DNA from: Micropterix aruncella
Taxonomy: Eukaryota; Arthropoda; Insecta; Lepidoptera; Micropterigidae
Direction of reading: 5' to 3'
Length of the DNA stretch: 64,000 nucleotides
Assembly: GCA_944548615.1 (NCBI GenBank)
Contig: OX155951.1
Span: 37,568,995-37,632,994, forward strand
Shown here: positions 53,913-64,000 of the stretch, one piece after another
Position numbering within the stretch: position 1 is the stretch's first letter
Layout: every line of letters begins with the position of its first letter
Position numbers and translations under genes: made by a program
Notes under the pieces: model-generated
The model's input: the letters and a program-made list of their open reading frames with translations, nothing else
Told to the model about the DNA's origin: nothing
The model's database searches: none

Positions 53913-54635
53913 TATCGAATGGTTTCGTGCAGCCTGGGCCATAAGATCCATTTTGTTCTCGGATCGGCTCAACTCATGATTTAGCTCTTATTAAAAAGCC
54001 TCCACGTGCGGAAAGCTACTCCGGGTAAGACTCTCGCGTCTCAGGCCTCACGGTTGGTGGACCGGTTTCTCCTGGTGGAATTACGCCCGGCGCTACTGGA
54101 CGATCTGCGCACTGTTCGGCGACGTCAATAGGTTGTGCACTCTGACTTATTGCTGAAGGAGTCTGGGGACTATGGAAATATACTGTCTCCTAAGCAGCGG
54201 GAGTGGATGTTGACCTGTCGTCAACCACTCATGAAATGACCATTAGGCTACCTGATCCTGAATTCAGAGCCGGGCATATGATGCCTTTGGTCCGCGATAG
54301 ATTTAAACCAAATCATCGCTGAACATGCGGCAGGTGGAGATCGCGTAAGTGATTTCGAACCCATGACCAGTCGGAAGGACGGAGGTATCCAGAAGATTAA
54401 TTCCAGACGGCGATATCCTACCACAACTGGTAGTTAGGGGGTGGCGCTGCCTGCTCGTTAATTTTCCTGGTGCCTCGCCGTAAGGCGTTGGTCTCTAACG
54501 GGTTTGTTGGCGGAGCTAGATAGTAGATTGTTTTATCTCTGTCTTCTACATTCATCCTACGGCTGAAAGAATGATCTCATATCGTTTTACCAGCCTGGGG
54601 TGACGGGTTCGCCCGTTGTAGTCGACACCGCCCTA
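53913..54635 (-). mobile_element. Family G element, second subfamily, inserted in inverted orientation
   Basis: The 14-bp TSD CTGTCCACGACTGG (53,899-53,912 and 54,636-54,649) is perfect. The insert is a complete 723-bp copy on minus, inside a plus-strand family G copy. On sense it starts 'ggtgtcgactacaacgggcg' and ends 'ggctgcacgaaaccattcga'. Confidence 0.88.
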
Positions 54636-54649
54636 CTGTCCACGACTGG

Positions 54650-55139
54650 GCTTACAGCCGCAGGCAGGATTTACAGAGTATACATTACATTACATTTACG
54701 TCGTGTCCAATTGGTTGCTAAAAACCGCTCTTGGACGTGCCAAAATATTTGTGATTTAAGTAGTAAGTGTCATTACTACTTTAATCTTTACGTTACATAC
54801 ATATATTAATTTAAAAAAATATATAGTATCTAAGAAACTGTAGAACCTACTAAAAGTTATTCGTCGTAGAATCGTATTACAAAACAAATTAAAGAATAGT
54901 CAATGGCTACCTACTAAACACACAATAATTAAAATAGTCAGTTAAAAAGTTGAATAATCAAAGCAGAAGCCTAACAATTGAAATAGTCAATAAATCAAAT
55001 ATATACGTACTAAAAACTGTACATAGTAACATCCAAAGTAGTAAGTAATTTGTTAAATAATCAAACTAAAGCTTTGTTAAATAATCTTAAATTTAAATAC
55101 TAGAAGTACATATATAATTATCATTCAAATTGGTACAAT
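54650..55139. other. AT-rich intergenic stretch
   Basis: Several near-repeats of 'tactaaaa' and 'taatcaaa'. No gene is supported. Confidence 0.5.
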
Positions 55140-55255
55140 ATTTGCAAATTCATGGCCCTCGAATTCGGTCAGATTATAGAAAGGGTGGCCTATCAGCATC
55201 TCCTTAATGTTTTTTTAAATTGTTTGTCCTCCAGTTGTTTGATAGTATATTTTCA
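55140..55255 (-). repeat. Dispersed repeat shared with 9,720-9,840
   Basis: Reverse-complement copy: 'ggccctcgaattcggtcag', 'agggtggcctatcagcatc', 'gtcctccagttg'. Confidence 0.75.
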
Positions 55256-55261
55256 AGTTAG

Positions 55262-55380
55262 TCCCTCTTCGATGAGGCCATCGCATGGGAGCTGAATCAT
55301 GAGTTGAGCCGACCCAAGGTAACAAACCCAAGCGCATCGCCCATCATTCCCAAGCTCCACGGAACATTAGATACCCAGTT
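55262..55380 (+). mobile_element. Family G 3'-end fragment
   Basis: 'tcatgagttgagccgaccca' + 'ag', 'cccaagctccacgg': the second-subfamily 3' region, 5' truncated. Confidence 0.5.
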
Positions 55381-55479
55381 AACAAACATGACCGTACGAA
55401 CCTGTGTATCGTTCGCTCTCAGGCTTATTGAAGTATATCTCTCTCCCTCAGTGTCTCTCGGTTGGCCGCTCTCTGGAAA

Positions 55480-55870
55480 GGGCTCATGCTGTGATTATTC
55501 CAATCCATTACGACGATGGACGAGAGGAGTACGTGTCGCCTGGATGAAATAAACAGACATTTCTCCTCCGACGGCGGCGATTTTCAAGGCCCGCCGATTT
55601 GGGCGCAGCAGGCAACAAAGACGACGGTTCCAGACAATGACATCAAATTTACGCTTCATTACTCGGCATGCGGAATGAAATCGACGAATTAGATACGCTC
55701 CAAGACTATTAATTAGACCAACCGCCGCCCGCATCCGCCGACGAAATTCGCCAGATTCACACGGACGAAATGAATATTGCCGATTTGCATTTGTATAAAG
55801 GTGGGTCACCGCCATTTTCCCTCCGGATTTGCTTCGCGGTCGGTCGCTGGAATGTGCTCAATCGGTTCCC
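55480..55870. other. CpG-rich island of unknown nature
   Basis: GC- and CpG-rich with open frames on both strands: plus from ATG at 55,516 for about 60 codons, including 'GDFQGPPIWAQQATKTTVP', and minus 55,495-55,815 with 106 codons. I recognise no domain in either. It could be a conserved regulatory region, an orphan exon or a repeat fragment. This is the best place in the window to look for host function. Confidence 0.3.
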
Positions 55871-56879
55871 CTATACATTCCAATTGTACCAACTCCTTTG
55901 ATTCAATCCCGTTCAAATAACATATTGCCCAATAACTTCGTACTTTTAGATTGCGAATTTGAGGTTTGATAATGATGAGGTATTGGCTGCGCCAAACTTC
56001 TCGGTTCCTCGCCAACATGCTCAGATCACACGTATTGCATTTATTAAACGCCAATGAAGTGAAACCAAAAAGAGATAGAAATCCTTTAAAGGATTAAAAT
56101 TTCCATCCTTTTGTACAGGACTGCCCAAAAAAGGGGTGTAATGTGTACAGGATTCATCTATGTATGTTTTCCGTTTCTATATTACCCAATAACTTCTAAA
56201 CGCTAGAACCGATTTAGAAGTATGTCATATTGTTAGAATCGTTTTTTTATGATACGTGCCGCTACTCCTTGCTCTCATGTAAGAAGAAAGCAGCGTCTTT
56301 AATATAAATCGATGTGTTTCGCTGTGCGTGATGACATTCATCATTTGACAGTTTAGTTGTTTTCATTCTTTCTCTCCGCGGCAGGAATTGATCCGGTAGG
56401 CCTAGTAACGAAGAGAAATATTTGAAAGTATAATTAGACAAAATATATTTTTTTTATTTAATTATTACACTCCACAAAATATTACCGATTTTTAAATAAC
56501 CGTTTTTGGTTCTTACGAATTTATTGCAATCTAACATTTTGGAAAAATATAAAACTACGTAATTGTATGAGTATTCGGAAGAAAACCAGTATGTATTAAT
56601 AATGAAACCCTGATTTTTTTATTTCACCATAACTTCTAAACGCTTGAACCGACTTAGAAAAACTGCGCTGAAGGCCGAGATTATTTCTGATACATCCCTA
56701 TACATAGTATATTTAAAAAGTATCACAACTATTTTTTTTCTCATAAACAAATGAAGCACTGAGCTACTGTGTGTGGGGTTGTGTAGGAGACATTCTAATG
56801 CCTAATTCGATTTATTATTCACGCGCCCCTGCCAGAAATCAACACTATTCAAATTATTTATACCATTTACGTAGGATTA
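55871..56879. other. Intergenic stretch with repeat fragments
   Basis: 56,120-56,255 ('caggattcatctatgtatgt', 'taacttctaaacgctagaacc', 'attgttagaatcgtt') matches 4,110-4,195. 56,590-56,700 repeats 'aacttctaaacgcttgaaccg'. No gene is supported. Confidence 0.55.
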
Positions 56880-57020
56880 AAAAATCGGTGACACAGACTT
56901 TCCCGGCAAGCGAACAATCTCCACCCCCACCCCGCGCGCCAAACCCCTCAACCACCCAACCGTCTCCAATCGTACCGAAATCTTCCCAACCAACCCCCAC
57001 CCCCCCAGCCAACCCCACCT
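56880..57020 (+). repeat. Family P repeat with C-rich tract
   Basis: 'gacacagactttcccggcaa' + 'gcgaacaatctcc' followed by about 110 bases of C-rich sequence low in G. Confidence 0.7.
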
Positions 57021-57649
57021 AACCCTCAGGACAATTTTATGTGAGATCGTATCAGATCAAATTAGACGTCTGTGATCGTATCGCATACCGTCGTGTTTTT
57101 GTTCGATTATCCTTGATAGACAAAGTTATAAAAAATCAATCTTGTGTGTCGTGCATTTCGGGAGTTCTTTCATCGGGACTGTACCAGCGTCTGTGTAGCT
57201 ACCCATCAATGGAGCAGTCAAAGACGACCAGAAGGAAGCGGCGTTTTAATGTACTCCTTTTCAATATTCCTGGTTCTTATTCGCACTTTGGCTGTTCTGC
57301 TCTCACCACACCTTAACACTCCAGACGCGGGAGATTTTCCTATCAATTTGGTATATATTCTACGATACAGGTTGTAACTTGTTCCTTCCCGTTAGCCCTG
57401 CGACTCGAGAACGTGGAAAATGCGACTCTCGATATTACAGAGCAACAGAAAAAGATTCAACGGGGAAATAGTGGAAATACAGAAATTACATGCATCGCGA
57501 TAATAGCGTACAGAATCGTATGGAAAGAGCTGAATGCTCAGAGAGCGTCTCCCGCGGTTGGAGGATTAATTATTAAAAACAGTGCTCTCCTGGACTTTCA
57601 GGATATCGACCAGTCATCACGTGTCGGTTCCCTAAGTTTTCCTAATAAT
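57021..57649. other. Unrecognised stretch
   Basis: Mixed composition with short frames on plus (57,041-57,316; 57,144-57,377; 57,413-57,652) that I cannot identify. No gene claimed. Confidence 0.4.
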
Positions 57650-58203
57650 TAAACATCCACTCACGTGCTCACGGAGAATCTTTAATAATATAGGGTGTCA
57701 TTGTCATAATTCAAAGAGGCAGGCCTATCTGGTTGTCCTATAAAAACGCTTTAATTAAAGGAATGTTTTATTATGCAATGTGCTCGCAAACTACGGGATC
57801 CCTGCGACTTTGATGACAGGGCACTTTTAGTAAAATTAGATTTATTCAGCGACCTTTTACTTGTTTATTTTCACGGGTCAGATCATTATTAGAATAGTGA
57901 ATCGTGGTTTCCCGGCAGGGAAATTCTACTCATCTTGCTTTATCAAGGGCCGTCAAAGCCAACATACTAAATTTCTATAGGATCAACTTTGATCCTTGAA
58001 TGAATTTGGAAGTTACGTATGCATATACATTGATACTTACGTCAGATATACATTGTACTTACGTCATTTATAGCCCCCCGACGAAGGCTGGTGTCGTAGC
58101 CGTGGGTACTAATATTTGTGATTAGGTAAATATTTTTATTTTTATCGTTTTGACTACCATTTTAAGGTATTTCATTTCTGATGATTTTTACTTCCTGATT
58201 TTC
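57650..58203 (+). repeat. Duplicated block, copy 1
   Basis: About 550 bp shared in order with 62,062-63,000: 'ataattcaaagaggcaggc', 'atgtgctcgcaaactac', 'gactttgatgacagggcac', 'ggatcaactttgatcctt', 'cgaaggctggtgtcg', 'ttgactaccattttaagg'. Copy 1 is cut on the right by family G. Confidence 0.8.
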
Positions 58204-58204
58204 A

Positions 58205-58712
58205 GGAGATAAAGGGCCCAGAGCAGTTGAGCCATTATGACCCATGTGTTAGGGTCGGTCCAACTCACATGTACCTACTGGTAGCCTACGCGTAGAATTG
58301 CAAACCCAGGTAGGACTCTGCGCCTGATGGACAGTTCCCCTGGAAATCACTCTTCGGGCGCTCCTAGTCGATTTGCGCACCATACGGCGTCAGCCAATCG
58401 ACTGTGCATTCCGATTATTACCCGGGGGCGTCTGGAAACGGCTTTTGTTTTCAATAGAGCGGGGGTGTTTGTTAACCTTACGGCAACCACTCTTAAAACG
58501 ACCAATTCGGACACCCTATCCCAACAAGGTAGGCGGGCAACGGACGCGGTGGTCCGCGATAGATTTGGTAGATATCGAATATCCGCTACATAAGGGAGAG
58601 GACCGCGCAAGCGACCTCGAACCCGTATCTGTCGGGAGGCCTGAGAAATCTGGCCGAAACTAAGACCGCTAGACTGCCTGCTGGGTACAAACCCAGTGTC
58701 TCGCGGTAACAT
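58205..58712 (-). mobile_element. Family G element, 5' truncated
   Basis: Minus orientation, 3' end at 58,205 ('gggcccagagcagttgagcc' on plus), 5' limit near 58,712. It shows the family 3' stem: plus strand 'atgacccatgtgttagggtcgg', i.e. GACCC/GGGTC on sense. It lies at the right edge of the duplicated block. Confidence 0.75.
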
Positions 58713-59491
58713 CTCCAAGTGTTACTTGCTGATTATCTTCTCCATTACTATGACTATAAATATGCACAAGTCTGTCGTCCGCGATATACTCAATTAGGAA
58801 ATTTAATTTATCGCTAGGGAGAGCGCCGCTTTGAGTGATTGCAACGAATACTTCCAGGCAACGAATATGAATACTTTTAGGCAGCTTCTTCGATCCTGGT
58901 TTGGAGAAATGCTACCGATAGCAGCAGGGTTTCCATCCTTCAAAAGCAGGTGCTTCGGACCTCTGGGAGCAGTATGTACATTGCCAAGAGGACTACTTTG
59001 TAGAAAATTAAAATAAATTTATTTTGCATGAATAGGTGTATTTTTGATGACCATTGTATATTTTTGTAAAAGTGAAAGGTACCTACAGCGTCGCTAACCC
59101 AGATTCCCGTGAGTATCTACAATATCGACTTGATACTGAGAAAATATTTTTTTTCTGTGATGCTCTGCATCACTATGTGGCCTAGTAAGAAGAAGATATA
59201 TATCGCATTATATCTTAACGTTCTTAAATTAGTTTATTAGTAAGTATTGTACTGAGCAGGAAGATAGCACCACTTTGCTGCATAAAGTATTTTAATAAGA
59301 TTTTGAAAATATGCAATAAACGACGTAACAGAAAGAAAAACACGACAAAACCTTGAAGGAAAAAGGTTATTATATTGTAAACCTTTTTATTAATCTATGA
59401 TGTTCAAATTAATTTGTTAAATTGCAGCAGAAAGCTCAGCACGTCTCACGTAAAGATAGTTTCGAGTTCTTAGTTTTGAATAATTATAGCT
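58713..59491. other. AT-rich intergenic stretch
   Basis: A 61-codon frame at 58,831-59,016 is unrecognised. No gene is supported. Confidence 0.45.
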
Positions 59492-60079
59492 GTTGGGTTT
59501 AAGTTTAATAATATAGAGAGTGGACTGCAAGAAGGTTGGTTATTTTTATGAAATTATAGGCATCATTGTGGGGAGGAGAACGAAAGTTTACGCACCTAGT
59601 TATAAGTTAGCACCTAAGTTATACCATATTGCACTTATTTCTAGTTCCTTATCGTAAAGCTTGAGGCTACATAGTACGTAAGTTGGCTTTAGCTATATAA
59701 TAATACATTTCTTAAAGGCAACCCTTTAATCCCTGGGGTAATGGTTAGGCCATTTTAATTATACCGTGTCATATATATTTATTTCCTACCTACCCTCCCA
59801 ATTAGTGATAAATTACGCTCCGGGCGAGACAGACGTACTCCTGTTTTGACTGTTCTTGTTTATCGTGCTGTGATATACCTAGTAATTTTCGCGTTTGTGA
59901 GCTGGCCAGCTGAAGATTTCAAAACATTCAAAGAGTGAAAATTACGGCAAGGAATCGCGCCGAAAATTACAAAGGTGCGTAAACTTTGATGCTCCTCCCC
60001 ACAATTATACCTATAATTTCATAAAAATAACCAACCTCCCTTACAGTCCACTCTCCATATTATTAAACTTAAACCCAAC
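59492..60079. mobile_element. 588-bp element with terminal inverted repeats of about 115 bp
   Basis: GTTGGGTTTAAGTTTAATAA at 59,492 is mirrored at the right end (60,060-60,079). The arms agree closely through 'gagtggactg', 'ggttggttatttttatgaaa', 'gtggggaggag' and 'aagtttacgcacc'. The interior has no ORF. No TSD is obvious, so the superfamily is open. Confidence 0.8.
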
Positions 60080-60729
60080 AATAACTATGTATTACAAAAA
60101 AGTAAAGTATCACCATTATACCCTTATACTATTACAATAAGAGCATTAGGTAATTTAGAATACATTAATTAATTTATTATTATTATAAATTAACTAATCA
60201 GCATAGTACCTATATTCGTTTGTGTATTGCGTTTAACCACATTTTCGTCGACGGTTCCCAGCCATGTGCCAACAACAGAGCAACAGGTGTTTATTAATGT
60301 AATTCAGCTTGCTACGAGCGACGTTACGAAACCACAACCATATTAAAGCTAACACAGCGTAATTCGGATTTAGGAGTTAGATAAATACCTTATGATAAAA
60401 CAAGAATTATTTAGATTAGTAAGAAGTAGTAGATTAGCAAGAATTACAAATATAACTTTAGGATATAAATTTCTATATCTATAAATTCCTTTATCATCAC
60501 TTATTCTCAGGTAAACTTGAACCTCGACCGAGCTAGCAAGCGGGCCTACTCTCATGGAAACCCTTAAATCCTGAAAAATCCCAAGTTATCAAGATTGGAA
60601 ATCAGCGCTTAATATCAGCTATTGACATACAGACTTTGACTTTTATACAAATTAATAATAATGTCATAAAATAATGTAAAGTAATTGACGCCTTGACTTT
60701 TGTCTTTCTTGACAGGCGCAAAATATTAA
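60080..60729. other. AT-rich intergenic stretch
   Basis: No supported feature. Confidence 0.5.
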
Positions 60730-60904
60730 AGTACGTCGACGAATCCATTTCGGCTTTCATAAACTGCAAAGGCTTCAGAAGTTCCTGCCAGTAGAAACAA
60801 ACCTCACCCTCGTCCAGGCCTTGTTGGTACTCATACTGGAGTACGCAGATATGGCTTGCCTGAATGTAAACGAACTCTCTGGACAAATTGGACCTGTTAC
60901 ATAA
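60730..60904 (+). pseudogene. Reverse transcriptase fragment of a non-LTR retrotransposon
   Basis: The plus frame reads 'RRIHFGFHKLQRLQKFLPVE', 'TNLTLVQALLVLILEYADMA' and stops at about 60,904. This corresponds to the 'LHSL..L..FLP..TK..LVQSL..PILDYAD' segment after the RT core. No other parts are present. Confidence 0.65.
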
Positions 60905-61434
60905 TTGCTGCTTCAGGTATGTACATATTTGATACGCCCAAATTTCAGTATGTATTGGGGTGTGGTTAACATTGCTTTTAACAATCCATCCCATTTAGTT
61001 AGTCATGGTCTCCCACTCCGGTCTCCGGTCAAGCCAGGACATCAACATGTATAGACACAATTCTACATTCTTTAATTCATTTAAAAATATACGTAACATT
61101 ATAAATTAATAATGAATTTTGAATTTGAATTTGATTTGAATCACTCTTTCGTCGTTCATGCAACCTGCATTTGAAACCAGCTTCTTTCTATTTTATTAGA
61201 AGTGATCCTTTATAATTTCCGAAGGCTATTGTTAATTTATGATTATTCTTTATGATTATACTTTTCAATACCCAAAGGTTATTGTCAATGCATGATTATT
61301 CATATATTAATCATGACTTATTTCGTTTGTACCGAAGTTTCTCAGACCCTTTCTAACTTACAGGGTTACTTCCACGATATATTATATATCGTACAAAATC
61401 GGTTATTCTCAGGAGTAGGGTTTGTTTAAAGTAT
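60905..61434. other. AT-rich intergenic stretch
   Basis: 'gaattttgaatttgaatttg' at 61,114-61,135 may be a decayed element tail. Nothing else seen. Confidence 0.45.
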
Positions 61435-61930
61435 GTTGAAATTATTTAACAATTGTACGGATTGCTAGTTTCTGGAGTACGAGAACGCGATTTCGATCTG
61501 CAGCGCGACCCCAGAGTTCCACGCTGTACGTGAGCAGCAAGCGCACGTAAGCGAAGTAACATTTATTATTTATTTATTTCAAATATATTTCTAGAGATTT
61601 ACAGATTTACAAATCCAGTAAATATACGTCCATGATAACTGTTTTACATACGAATGATAAGGCTAAAATAAAACAAATATTAAAATTAAAACTACACTTT
61701 TAACGAAGTAACTCTTTATGATAAAAATGACATAGCTGGGAGTTACGATATACGCAAAGAAACACTATCTAGGAAGTGATCGTAACCGGTACACCGTATA
61801 ACAAGTACATACGTCCCAACCTATCGCACAGTACATCAATATGGTTATTCCATCTAAATCCGCTCTCCAAGACAAAACCCAGAAACCTACGTGTAAAATA
61901 TTTCCTGAAAACCAAAAGTCCCGTATAAGA
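61435..61930 (-). pseudogene. Jockey/CR1-type reverse transcriptase fragment, interrupted
   Basis: On minus: 'RFLGFVLESGFRWNNHIDVL' + 'CDRLGRMYLL' (61,930-61,800), then 'CYFAYVRLLLTYSVELWGRA' + 'ADRNRVLVLQKLAIRTI' (61,562-61,445). The parts are separated by a 143-bp insertion. It is closely similar to the split RT at 35.8-37.6 kb and is decayed. Confidence 0.75.
61561..61703. mobile_element. 143-bp AT-rich insertion with 9-bp TSD
   Basis: CGAAGTAAC at 61,552-61,560 and 61,704-61,712 flanks it. It begins 'atttattatttatttattt', so it is probably the A-rich-tailed 3' end of a SINE or LINE on minus. Confidence 0.65.
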
Positions 61931-62061
61931 TCACCCTGCGTGATCTTCTTTCCAACCTTGTTTTACTTATTTCCAACATTGTTTTACTTTCAACATTATT
62001 GTCTTTATTTTCCTTAAAACAAAATTAATATTCATCCCGTGTCTTTTCTCTAAATGTAATT

Positions 62062-62345
62062 ATTAATTTAATCCACTCGCACGCTCGTCGAGCTTCTTTA
62101 ATTATATAGGCTGACATTGCCATAATTCAACGAGGCAGGCTTCTTTCGATGTCTCATTAAAAGGATTTTAATTAAATGTCTGTTTTATTATGAAATGTGC
62201 TCGCAAACTACAGGATCCAAGCGACTTTGATGACAGGGCACTTTTAATAATATTAGGTTATTTTGAAGGGTTACATTATTTTATGAATTTAGACCATTGG
62301 TTAAACTACTGACAAAGGAAAAAATAAAAAAATAATAAAAAAGTT

Positions 62346-62376
<31 letters not shown>

Positions 62377-63000
62377 TTATAAATTAAAATAAAAATAATT
62401 AAAAAAAATATATCTTAGATCTTTCCTTGACACAACTGTGGCACTCTAGTGGGACTCCCGAAGTCAGCTCGCTAAGGCGAGCCTAGCAAGGCGGGCTCGG
62501 CTGCTCTTTGCTTAGCACAATTGAAATGTAATCGTTTACGTTTAATGTATGCGTGTAACCTGGACTCAGAAAGATGTATATATAACTTTAAAATCATACA
62601 ACGGCATTGTCTAAATTGCCATTTCATTTTCTGTTGTGCTCATGCATTTGAATGTATATGTAAAATAAAATAAATAAAATAAAAAATAAATTTGCGGTTT
62701 ACCCGAAGGAAAACAATCTTAACTTTACGTGCCGTTTAAGCAAATATATTAAATGTCAAAAGGATCAGCTTTGATCATTAAATTATTTTGGAAGTAAGGT
62801 AACGTAAAGATAAATGTAAATACCGGTTAGATTGAATAGTTGTATAATGTACTTACATCATGTATAGCTCCCGTCGAAGGCTGGGCTCCAAACCGTGTGT
62901 AGTAATGATTAGGATTAGTTAAACATTTTTATTTTTATCATTTTGACTACCATTGTAAGGTATTTTCATTTTTAATGATTGTTACTTCTTGATTATTTTC
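62062..63000 (+). repeat. Duplicated block, copy 2
   Basis: Same markers as 57,650-58,203, but with an extra insert of roughly 450 bp (about 62,285-62,735). The insert contains (AAT)n, a GCTCGC/GCGAGC hairpin at about 62,468-62,483 and ends in 'aaaataaaataaataaaat'. Confidence 0.75.
62346..62374. repeat. (AAT)n microsatellite
   Basis: About nine to ten AAT units inside the insert of the duplicated block. Confidence 0.9.
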
Positions 63001-64000
63001 GCCTTCAAAAAATCTGTATCTAATGCATTGATTTGTGTACGACGATCCAAAGATTTTAGAATGTAAGATGTAAAACTAATCGGATAGATTTAAACAGACC
63101 TTTTTATACAAGCTTTTATTTACCTGTCATGGTAATGCTTGTCGGTATGTTTAATAAAAGCTTGTTTTTAAAAGTGTATTTTTACCATTTACTTAATTAA
63201 AAAGGCCTTTTTGCTCTAGAGCTACAATGACATATCGGATGACCGTAATTATATATCTGTATTAGTTCTCTTTGACTTTGATGACTCTTTTTTCTTTCAC
63301 TATTAAGATTTAAATGATTTTTGAATCACACCGGTATTTATACGTTTCTAAATGGTGTATTTTTATGAGAGACGTATTATAATGTTTTCAGATAATTTAG
63401 AATCAAATAATTAATTGATTGATTAAGTTTTATTCTTCATTTCGTAAAAAGTCAATGGCATCTTATTGCTTACGACAAAAGGAATAAAGTAGGTTATTAA
63501 TTATTATTTTTAATAATAAAGGATATTTGGTTACCTACTAAACATTAAATTAGCATATAAAATTATAAGTAGTATGCACTACTTTAACTATCTATCCCCT
63601 TAAAGGTGGGAAATTATTTATTAACACGAATTCCTATATTATACATATATAAGTTTTAATTCTATTTAAGATTAATTATTTCAATAAATATAGGTATTCG
63701 AAATGTTTTTTAAAAAAATTCTATATCATTAGTAAATATATTTACCTCATAATTAATATATTATTTAAGTTCAAACCAAAAATATTTTTGGTTTGAACTT
63801 TTATATTTTTAATTTTTCTCGTCATCCATTACTATAATTTAGTCAAAATTCGATTAAATAGGTTAGGTATGTTGAAATTTATTATTTTGAATTCATAATA
63901 ATTATTTCATTTTGCTACTTCTATATAGTTACTTTCTACTCAATTTTGGGATGTAGTCATTTTGAGCGAAATGGTTTTTTTTTAAGTTAGCATATATACT
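63001..64000. other. AT-rich intergenic stretch to the window end
   Basis: No gene seen. Contains the perfect palindrome at 63,767-63,800. Confidence 0.55.
63767..63800. other. Perfect 34-bp palindrome
   Basis: aagttcaaaccaaaaat is followed at once by its exact reverse complement, with no spacer. Confidence 0.95.

Overview
The window looks like intergenic DNA from a butterfly or moth (Lepidoptera). The signs are an AT-rich background, several TC...CTAG Helitrons with the GCGCAGCTAGT end typical of Lepidoptera, a tRNA-derived SINE, R1-clade, RTE-type and jockey/CR1-type non-LTR retrotransposons, a mariner relic and many miniature elements. I recognise no host protein gene, no rRNA gene and no functional tRNA gene. 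Almost every coding trace belongs to a mobile element. Family labels G, K, M, P, Q, W and R1L are mine. All assignments come from reading the sequence; no database search was possible.

Layout. 1-4.8 kb: MITE-like repeats and two broken 3' ends of non-LTR elements. 4.9-8.5 kb: the only near full-length autonomous element, an RTE-type retrotransposon with an intact endonuclease/reverse transcriptase frame but no AUG before the endonuclease. 8.5-13.6 kb: AT-rich DNA, a 118-bp minisatellite and a head-to-head pair of GC-rich family G copies. 13.8-15.5 kb: Helitrons, one split by a 5'-truncated RNase H retrotransposon with a perfect 14-bp target-site duplication (TSD). 16.0-18.3 kb: a family G copy carrying an R1-like fragment and an inverted second G copy at the same internal site. 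18.5-35 kb: sparse AT-rich DNA with dispersed repeats, foldback elements and 3' remnants. 35.2-37.6 kb: GA repeats, then a broken reverse transcriptase split by a possible solo LTR that holds about 550 bp of (TA)n. 38.0-42.6 kb: a three-level nest, with a SINE interrupted by an R1-like element that is itself interrupted by another R1-like element; each level has its own TSD. 42.6-50 kb: mosaic repeats, miRNA-sized hairpins, a local triplication with a TTAA-flanked miniature element, and a dead mariner. 50-58.7 kb: more family G copies and RTE/jockey relics. 58.7-64 kb: a 588-bp inverted-repeat element, reverse transcriptase relics, one half of a duplicated block and a perfect 34-bp palindrome.

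The most unusual signals are the 0.65-0.73 kb family G, which has no terminal inverted repeats, no conserved frame, 10-15 bp TSDs, a covarying 3' stem and repeated insertion into itself in inverted orientation; and a pair of 3'-UTR stem-loops in the R1-like family whose stems differ between three copies but keep pairing.
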